DNA of 6,607 nt from Paraprevotella sp. (GTDB lineage Bacteria; Bacteroidota; Bacteroidia; Bacteroidales; Bacteroidaceae), in NCBI GenBank assembly GCA_017425765.1, contig JAFOXE010000203.1:1-6607 (forward strand), read 5' to 3'. Numbering within the stretch: the stretch's first letter is position 1; each line of letters begins with the position of its first letter. Position numbers and translations under genes: made by a program. A model generated the notes under the pieces. That model did no database searches, was not told where the DNA came from, and was given only the letters and a program-made list of their open reading frames with translations. Positions 1 through 6,607 of this stretch are shown here, in pieces.

Positions 1-184
1 AGTGCAACAAGAACGGCATATCTGAATGCAGCAATAGTACTCGTTTCTCCGATTTCGGACGAGGTTTATTCTCTGCCATCACACTCAGGACTGCGCTAAA
101 AACAAATAGGCATAGAATACCAACAGATAGTATTCCATGTCCATTCAATCGTATACCTTTATTATGATTTAATCGCGTTCTCAT
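1..184 (-). CDS. N-terminus of an exported protein, probably OstA/LptA-like (partial, runs off left edge)
   Basis: I read this minus-strand frame directly: ATG at 184-182, then 61 codons open to the window edge. The start overlaps the stop of the SurA-like gene in an ATGA arrangement, which suggests translational coupling and supports this start. Residues 1-16 are basic and polar, about 17-36 are hydrophobic, and a signal-peptidase-like site follows near VMA/EN, so the protein is likely exported. The mature part begins with a lysine/arginine-rich linker and then KRVLLLHSDMPF, which resembles the start of the first repeat of OstA-like (LptA/LptD N-terminal family) proteins of Bacteroidetes, where a 'V.L.H.D' strand opens the beta-jellyroll. 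From general knowledge, an OstA-like gene often follows surA in this phylum. Such proteins take part in lipopolysaccharide transport to the outer membrane. The family call rests on a short match plus context. The reading frame and export signal are much firmer than the function. Confidence 0.6.
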   Translation of the reverse strand, partial: MRTRLNHNKGIRLNGHGILSVGILCLFVFSAVLSVMAENKPRPKSEKRVLLLHSDMPFLLH

Positions 185-1548
185 TTAATCCATCCGGGAT
201 ACTGAAACTCACAATTTCTCCAATTTTCATTGATGCGCACATAGGTGGTGCGTTGTTTATCTCTGATCCACTGTTCTACTTTATCTTCTTTCTTTTTCGC
301 CAACACCATGTCCTTAAGCACCTGGAAATCCTCGGTCATAGAGGCCTTGTGTGCTTTAATGCGCATCTTCAACTTCACAATGGCACATACCTCCTTTCCT
401 TTTTCATTAATCATGGTGAAAGGTTTGGATATCTCACCCGTATTCATTCCCTCCACAACTCTTGCGATCTCTTGCGGTAAGTCCTGCATCTCGAATCGTG
501 AAGTATGTTCCATATAGCCGGATGACCCTACCACATTATTCATCATTACACCCTTATTGTTACGCGAATTCTTGTCGTCCGAAAGATATTGGGCTCCCTC
601 TTCAAATGAGAACTTACCTGCTCTAATCTCTTCGGCAATAGTGTCCAGACGACAAATAGCCTCATCTATATCTTCTTGTGCCAATTTAGGGCGTTTCAAG
701 ATGTGACGAACCTTAACTTTATCGCCTCTCTTGTCTATGAGTTGGATGATGTGAAAACCATATTCCGACTCTGCAATCTTGGATATTTTCTTTGGATCTG
801 TAAGACTGAATGCCACATTGGCGAATGCTGGATCGAGTTCACCACGACCGGCATAATCCATTTCACCACCTCGGCGGGCTGTTCCCGGATCCTCAGAGTA
901 TAAGATTGCCAATGTAGAAAACGAAGTGTTTCCATTTGTAACACGCTCGGTGTACTCACGCAACTCTTCTTTTACACGATCTATTTCTTCCTGAGGGATA
1001 CGCGGTTGCATGGTTATGATTTGCACCTCAACTTGTGTAGGGATCAACGGCAAACTATCTTCCGGCATATCCTTAAAATATCGGCGCACCTCTGCAGGGG
1101 TTATTTTCATTCCCTCTGTAAGTTTTTTGCGCATGGCCTCCACCCTTAGATAGTCGTAAAGTTGGTCATAAAGGTCCTCACGAATCTGTGTCATCGTCAT
1201 GTTGCGATATTCCTCTAACTTCTCCTTTGAGCCAGCCATCATAACCCACTCGTTCAACTGCGACTCTACCTGTGCATTTACCATTGCTGATGTTACCTCC
1301 ACACTATCGATGTCCGCTTGATGAAGAAAAAGTTTCTGCACCGCCAACTGCTCGGGCAGTACACAATAAGGATTGCCACTAACGCGATTGCTCATCATGC
1401 GAGCCTTCTCTACATCCGATCTTAAAATAGCCTCATCGCCAACCACCCAAACCACCTCGTCCACAATATTGCTTTGTGCGAACAAAGATATTTGCATCCC
1501 CACAAAAAGGAGCATCAATGTGCTTATGGCTTTAAGTTTCAATTTCAT
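181..1548 (-). CDS. surA: SurA-like periplasmic chaperone / peptidyl-prolyl isomerase with two parvulin repeats
   Basis: A 455-residue protein close in size to E. coli SurA (428). Residues 1-24 form a Sec signal peptide (KLKLK, hydrophobic core, cut near FAQ/S). Residues about 27-160 resemble the SurA N-terminal chaperone domain, opening with IVDEVVWVVGDEAILRSDV, the usual SurA entry motif. Parvulin repeat 1 covers about 172-275 and is well conserved: SEDPGTARRGGEMDY at 218-232 and YGFHIIQL at 263-270. Repeat 2 covers about 277-392 (KVRHILKRP, then YLSDDKNSRNNKG); it lacks the GFHI-type ending and looks degenerate. SurA family members escort unfolded outer-membrane proteins across the periplasm; isomerase activity is usually secondary. 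ATG at 1548-1546 sits directly before the signal peptide. It lies 48 bp after the single-parvulin gene and overlaps the next start by 4 bp. A two-domain SurA-type foldase is nearly certain; strict orthology to E. coli SurA is less so. Confidence 0.9.
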   Translation of the reverse strand: MKLKLKAISTLMLLFVGMQISLFAQSNIVDEVVWVVGDEAILRSDVEKARMMSNRVSGNPYCVLPEQLAVQKLFLHQADIDSVEVTSAMVNAQVESQLNEWVMMAGSKEKLEEYRNMTMTQIREDLYDQLYDYLRVEAMRKKLTEGMKITPAEVRRYFKDMPEDSLPLIPTQVEVQIITMQPRIPQEEIDRVKEELREYTERVTNGNTSFSTLAILYSEDPGTARRGGEMDYAGRGELDPAFANVAFSLTDPKKISKIAESEYGFHIIQLIDKRGDKVKVRHILKRPKLAQEDIDEAICRLDTIAEEIRAGKFSFEEGAQYLSDDKNSRNNKGVMMNNVVGSSGYMEHTSRFEMQDLPQEIARVVEGMNTGEISKPFTMINEKGKEVCAIVKLKMRIKAHKASMTEDFQVLKDMVLAKKKEDKVEQWIRDKQRTTYVRINENWRNCEFQYPGWIK

Positions 1549-1570
1549 CTAGTTTATTTTTGAATCATCA

Positions 1571-1578
1571 TAAATATA
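1571..1578 (-). promoter_or_regulatory. possible weak -7 element ahead of the SurA-like gene
   Basis: The minus strand reads TATATTTA here, one base short of the Bacteroidetes -7 consensus TAnnTTTG, 22 bp upstream of the SurA-like ATG. No TTG-type -33 element is visible at the expected distance. It could provide an internal promoter, but in A/T-rich spacer DNA this match can easily be chance. Confidence 0.2.
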
Positions 1579-1596
1579 GCGACAACAGAAGTCGTT

Positions 1597-3024
1597 TTAA
1601 TGCTTATTTACAGTTTCAAGAACATCCTTAAACACCTCTACACTATATTTTTCTCTAAGAGCCTTTACAAACTCTTGTTCCTTTAGGGTCTGATAGTCCG
1701 CAGTTACTGCACTACGCACATCATACCATTTTGCAGGACCTTTCTTCAACACTCGGCCGTACACACCGGGATACTTGAACGACATAGACTTTGTTTCAGG
1801 CTCTTTCCCCTCCTTCAATGCAAAGTAGTCTACATACGAATTTTCACCTTTCTTATATAATTTCTTCTCTACACGAATTTGCACAACCGAGTCGTTATTA
1901 AAAGCCTTTTTAAGTGTTTCCACCCACTTATCTTCGTCTACTCTACGGAGCAACTTCTTTACCTTCTTTACATCTTCAGCTTTCTTGCATTGGAACACTA
2001 CACCATGAAAATGAGGAACATCCCATGCATATTTCTTCTTATTTTTTTTGAAATACTTTGCAATTCCAGCTTCATCCTTGGCAGCTTTATCCCACACCTC
2101 TCTTGTGCTTATCTCGAACAACAACAAACCGTCATAATATTCCTGAATCAAGTTCTTCAAATCAGAATCTTGAGCAGCAAATTTCTCGGCCTCTCGGTCC
2201 ATAATTTGTTCTACCGAAAGTTTTCCTTCTGAGGCCTGCACCAATGAATCAAGTGTTTTGGCTGCTAACTTATCCTTCACACCACGTTGCTCCAAGAACT
2301 GCACAATGCGAGGTTTCAATTCCTCGTATGGTTCCACCTGCTTGCGGTCCTTCATCAATACGATATGGAATCCTACGGTTGAAAGGAAAGGCTCAGACAT
2401 CTCACCTTTCTGCAATGAGTATGCTACATTCTCAAACTCCTTCAATGTTTGTTTCGGACCAATCCAACCCAAAGCACCACCACGCCTAGCCGACATTTTG
2501 TCGTCCGAGCATTGAATAGCTAGTTCCTCAAACGAGGCGCCACTTTTTAATGCTGCATATATAGAGTCGATACGAGCTTTTGCCGTAGCCAAGACCTCGG
2601 GCTTGGCTTGCTGGGGAACTAACACAAAAATGTGTGCAGGAAGCACCAACCCAGCAGGGCCGATGCTTTCTTTCATTTGAGTGTAATATGCTAAAGCTTC
2701 TGCATCCTCGTCAGCAGCATTTACCAAAAGAGGTCGAATTTGCTGATCGCGATACATACGGAATTCTTTTTGAAAAGAAGATAGTGTATCGTACTTCGCA
2801 TCCTTGGCAGCCTCAACCTTTAGTTTATAATTTATAAAAAGGTCGACGTACTCTTCCAGATTTTTCTTATCCAGAACGCCCTCGGCATTATTCTTATTGA
2901 AATTATATTCAAATTCAGATCGAGTGATATCCTTACCGTTGATACGCATCAACACGGGGTCTGTTTGTGCCGCAACACAAAGAGTCACCGCAAGAAACAA
3001 ACACGATAAAACTATTCTTTTCAT
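1597..3024 (-). CDS. periplasmic parvulin-type peptidyl-prolyl cis-trans isomerase (single recognisable PPIase domain)
   Basis: A 475-residue secreted protein. Residues 1-20 are a signal peptide (KR, hydrophobic stretch, VAAQ). The cysteines in it do not form a good lipobox, so a soluble periplasmic protein is likelier than a lipoprotein. Residues about 25-125 are a helical SurA/PpiD-like arm (VLMRINGKDITRSEFEYNF, then YVDLFINYKLKVEAA). One clear parvulin domain spans about 129-225: AHIFVLVP, CSDDKMSARRGGALGWIGP at 172-190, GEMSEPF and GFHIVLM at 218-224. The C-terminal half (about 290-475) is lysine-rich, with no second parvulin signature I can see; it may be a substrate-binding or degenerate domain. 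The family isomerises prolyl bonds and helps fold outer-membrane and secreted proteins. The gene lies 18 bp after guaB and just ahead of a SurA-like paralogue, so the two probably work in the same envelope-folding pathway. I leave the symbol empty because it could equally be named ppiC, ppiD-like or surA2. Confidence 0.88.
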   Translation of the reverse strand: MKRIVLSCLFLAVTLCVAAQTDPVLMRINGKDITRSEFEYNFNKNNAEGVLDKKNLEEYVDLFINYKLKVEAAKDAKYDTLSSFQKEFRMYRDQQIRPLLVNAADEDAEALAYYTQMKESIGPAGLVLPAHIFVLVPQQAKPEVLATAKARIDSIYAALKSGASFEELAIQCSDDKMSARRGGALGWIGPKQTLKEFENVAYSLQKGEMSEPFLSTVGFHIVLMKDRKQVEPYEELKPRIVQFLEQRGVKDKLAAKTLDSLVQASEGKLSVEQIMDREAEKFAAQDSDLKNLIQEYYDGLLLFEISTREVWDKAAKDEAGIAKYFKKNKKKYAWDVPHFHGVVFQCKKAEDVKKVKKLLRRVDEDKWVETLKKAFNNDSVVQIRVEKKLYKKGENSYVDYFALKEGKEPETKSMSFKYPGVYGRVLKKGPAKWYDVRSAVTADYQTLKEQEFVKALREKYSVEVFKDVLETVNKH

Positions 3025-3042
3025 ATCCGATTCTACTTGTTT

Positions 3043-4680
<1,638 letters not shown>

Positions 4681-4685
4681 CACCC

Positions 4686-4747
4686 AAAAAGACACCGTGG
4701 TGTAGACGCAACAAGGCGTAGGCCTTGATAAATCTACACCACGGTGT
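4686..4747 (-). terminator. second, nested hairpin with U-tract (terminator-like inverted repeat)
   Basis: A perfect 15-bp inverted repeat: ACACCGTGGTGTAGA at 4692-4706 and its complement at 4733-4747. Between the arms is a second perfect 6-bp repeat, CAAGGC (4712-4717) and GCCTTG (4722-4727), closing a 4-nt loop. The RNA could thus fold as a long rod: outer stem, a symmetric 5+5-nt internal loop, inner stem. Read on the minus strand, the stem is followed by C and five Ts (4690-4686), so it has the form of an intrinsic terminator in the same direction as recQ. It has no T-run on the plus strand. Each outer arm is itself nearly palindromic, which terminators do not need, so it may also be a protein-binding or repeat element. 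Confidence 0.65.
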
Positions 4748-4757
4748 AAGTACCCTC

Positions 4758-4771
4758 TACACGTACGTGTA
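4758..4771. repeat. 14-bp perfect palindrome TACACGTACGTGTA
   Basis: TACACGTACGTGTA equals its own reverse complement. It sits between the two hairpins, 10 bp from the arm ending at 4747 and 9 bp from the arm starting at 4781. Its outer bases, TACAC...GTGTA, match the arm TACACCACGGTGTA at 4735-4748. It could bind a dimeric regulator or be a decayed member of the same repeat family. Function is unknown. Confidence 0.6.
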
Positions 4772-4821
4772 AAAAAAGAAACATCCTGATGTACGTATTT
4801 GGGTTCTTACATCAGGATGTT
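4771..4821 (-). terminator. intrinsic terminator downstream of recQ
   Basis: A perfect 14-bp inverted repeat: AACATCCTGATGTA at 4780-4793 and its complement at 4808-4821, with a 14-nt spacer. On the minus strand the stem begins 20 nt after the recQ stop and runs into TCTTTTTTT (4779-4771). This is a textbook Rho-independent layout for ending recQ transcription before the guaB unit. The arms are moderate in G+C, so strength comes from stem length and the U-tract. As in the second hairpin, each arm is itself a near-palindrome (ACATC-2 nt-GATGT). Confidence 0.85.
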
Positions 4822-4841
4822 ATACACTATATATCAATAAG

Positions 4842-6607
4842 TTAGTTTGCCATTTCGGAAATAAACTTAATACGAACCAATCGAATATCTTCCTCGGTGT
4901 AGTCATCGCCCAATTCTGCAAGAGCCTCCTTCATATTGTCGGTCTCAGACTCACGGAAATATTCATATATATCCCACATATGGTCCTCGTCCATTACCTC
5001 CTCCAGATAATAGTCTATATTAAGTTTGGTACCGGAATAAACGATAGCCTCCATTTCGTCCAACAGCTCGGTAAATTCTATTCCCTTTACGGAAGCGAGG
5101 TCATCCAAATCCACCTGACGGTCGATACTTTGAATGATACTGACCTTAAGTTTCGATTTGTTGGCCACGGTGCGCACGCGCAAATCTGCCGGTCGGTCTA
5201 TCTCGTTATCTTCACAATGGCGCTTAATCAATTCACAAAATTCCGCTCCGTAACGCTTGGCCTTTCCGGCACCTACGCCGGGGATATTCTGCAATTCATC
5301 TAACGTGATGGGATATACGGTGGACATTGCCTCTAAAGACGGATCTTGGAAAATCACATAAGGAGGCACTTCCAATTTCTTGGACATCTTCTTACGTAAA
5401 TCTTTCAGCATAACATATAAGGTTGGATCCACGGCGCTCGTACCTTCGCCACCACGTGAAGAAACATCGCCTCCATCATCCTCAAAATCATTATTTTCGG
5501 TAATTAGGAAAGATACGGGTTTCTTCAAGAATTTCTTTCCCGCAGAGGTTACTTTCAAAAGGCCATAGTTTTCTACTTCCTTCTCCAAGTAACCGGCCAA
5601 AAGTGCCTGACGAATCACAGCATTCCACCACTTCTCATCCTGTTCGTCGCCCACAGCAAAATTCTCCAACTCATTGTGGCGGTGTGCCATAACCTCCTCC
5701 GACTCTTTGCCGATAAGGATATTGATGATGTAATCTGCCTTGAAGTTCTCCTTAACAGCTTGCACCACATTGATAAGCTTTACAAGGTCGTCTTTAGCCT
5801 CCACTTTCTTCTTGGGATGCAAACAGTTGTCGCAATTTCCACAATTGTCCACATCATAAGCTTCGCCAAAATAATGCAACAACAATTTACGACGACATAC
5901 AGACGACTCGGCATAGGCTGCCGTTTCTTGTAACAACTGACGACCGATATCCTGTTCGGCAACCGGTTTCCCCTCCATAAACTTCTCTAGTTTCTGAAGG
6001 TCTTTATTCGTATAGAATGTTACACACAGTCCTTCACCGCCATCACGACCGGCACGACCTGTTTCTTGGTAATACCCCTCAAGACTTTTAGGGATGTCGC
6101 AGTGAATCACAAAGCGAACATCCGGTTTGTCAATACCCATCCCGAACGCTATTGTAGCAACAATAACGTCGATTTCTTCCATAATAAAGTCGTCTTGAGT
6201 TTGCGAACGCACTGCCGAATCCATGCCGGCATGATAGGCTCGTGCATTGATGTCGTTGGCTCGCAATATCTCAGCGAGTTCCTCCACACGCTTTCTACTC
6301 AAGCAGTACACAATACCGCTTTTGCCGGGGTGCTGCTTGATAAATTTGATTATATCCTTGTCAACATCCTTCGTCTTGCTACGTACTTCGTAATAGAGAT
6401 TCGGACGGTTAAACGAGCTCTTGAATTCCACAGCGTCCACCATACCTAAATTCTTCTTGATATCGCCTCGCACCTTGTCGGTTGCGGTTGCGGTTAAAGC
6501 TATAAGTGGAGCTGCACCTATCTCGTTGATGATAGGACGAATTCTACGATACTCGGGACGGAAATCATGGCCCCATTCTGAAATACAATGAGCCTCATCA
6601 ACTGCAT
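4842..6607 (-). CDS. recQ: ATP-dependent DNA helicase RecQ (partial, N-terminus beyond right edge)
   Basis: The frame is open from the right edge to TAA at 4844-4842, giving 587 visible residues. It enters just before motif II: VDEAHCISEWGHDFRPEY (from 6602) is the DEAH box with the RecQ aromatic-rich loop, and TATAT at 6494-6480 is motif III. The GTG at 6473 is therefore internal, not a start; the Walker A lysine and about 140 residues lie outside, judging by relatives of roughly 725 residues. Then come motif IV (GIVYCLSRKRVEEL), motif V (VIVATIAFGMGIDKPDVRFV) and motif VI (YYQETGRAGRDG). Four zinc ligands follow: a Cys at 5897-5895, then CGNCDNC. A winged-helix RQC region and an HRDC domain (about 5426-5200, with LQNIPGVGAGKAKRYG) come next. 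An acidic tail of about 115 residues resembles the helix-turn-helix extension of Bacteroidetes RecQ. The 3'-5' helicase unwinds DNA in recombination and replication-fork repair. No defect was seen. Confidence 0.96.
   Translation of the reverse strand, partial: AVDEAHCISEWGHDFRPEYRRIRPIINEIGAAPLIALTATATDKVRGDIKKNLGMVDAVEFKSSFNRPNLYYEVRSKTKDVDKDIIKFIKQHPGKSGIVYCLSRKRVEELAEILRANDINARAYHAGMDSAVRSQTQDDFIMEEIDVIVATIAFGMGIDKPDVRFVIHCDIPKSLEGYYQETGRAGRDGGEGLCVTFYTNKDLQKLEKFMEGKPVAEQDIGRQLLQETAAYAESSVCRRKLLLHYFGEAYDVDNCGNCDNCLHPKKKVEAKDDLVKLINVVQAVKENFKADYIINILIGKESEEVMAHRHNELENFAVGDEQDEKWWNAVIRQALLAGYLEKEVENYGLLKVTSAGKKFLKKPVSFLITENNDFEDDGGDVSSRGGEGTSAVDPTLYVMLKDLRKKMSKKLEVPPYVIFQDPSLEAMSTVYPITLDELQNIPGVGAGKAKRYGAEFCELIKRHCEDNEIDRPADLRVRTVANKSKLKVSIIQSIDRQVDLDDLASVKGIEFTELLDEMEAIVYSGTKLNIDYYLEEVMDEDHMWDIYEYFRESETDNMKEALAELGDDYTEEDIRLVRIKFISEMAN

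Noticed and set aside
676..903. Plus-strand open frames across the window, for example this one and those at 1879-2232, 3590-3919 and 6066-6449
   Set aside because: All lie antisense inside genes with clear family motifs; their predicted proteins have no recognisable domains and look like shadow frames.
1580..1595. CGAC/GTCG mini-hairpin between the two foldase genes as a terminator
   Set aside because: The stem is only 4 bp with a 7-nt loop and no U-tract follows, so it would not end transcription.
4692..4821. CRISPR array or insertion-sequence ends
   Set aside because: There are no regularly spaced identical direct repeats with unique spacers, no transposase and no target-site duplication; the structures are inverted repeats with terminator features.
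6471..6473. GTG at 6473-6471 as the start of recQ, giving a 543-residue protein
   Set aside because: The frame stays open upstream to the window edge and encodes the DEAH box, aromatic loop and TATAT motif, so this codon is an internal valine.

Overview
The window looks like chromosomal core DNA from the order Bacteroidales (Bacteroides/Prevotella-like). Three things point there. The proteins are Bacteroidetes-type: a RecQ with a long acidic C-terminal tail, and two different periplasmic parvulin-type foldases in tandem followed by a likely OstA/LptA-like protein. There is a TAnnTTTG-type -7 promoter element upstream of guaB. Leaders are A/T-rich without strong Shine-Dalgarno sequences. No mobile element, tRNA, rRNA or CRISPR was seen.

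Every gene I can support is on the minus strand, so transcription runs from high to low coordinates. In that order: (1) recQ, cut by the right edge, entering just before its DEAH box and ending at 4842; (2) a 320-bp intergenic region, 4522-4841, holding a strong intrinsic terminator for recQ, a short perfect palindrome, a second larger nested hairpin with a U-tract, and the guaB promoter; (3) guaB (IMP dehydrogenase), complete; (4) a single-parvulin periplasmic peptidyl-prolyl isomerase, 18 bp after guaB; (5) a SurA-like chaperone with two parvulin repeats, 48 bp further on; (6) the N-terminus of an exported protein, probably OstA/LptA-like, whose ATG overlaps the SurA-like stop codon (ATGA) and which runs off the left edge.

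Functionally, guaB makes XMP for guanine nucleotide synthesis. The three genes after it form an envelope-biogenesis group: two foldases for outer-membrane protein assembly and a probable lipopolysaccharide-transport component. No terminator is visible between guaB and the left edge, so all four may share a transcript started at the guaB promoter. recQ is insulated from them by the terminators.

The one stretch that gene content does not explain is 4692-4821. It carries five 12-bp near-palindromes of related sequence (four fit ACAYCNNGRTGT and the fifth is ACACGTACGTGT). They are paired into two long perfect inverted repeats around a central perfect palindrome. This is the best candidate for something undescribed, though tandem terminators are the simplest reading.
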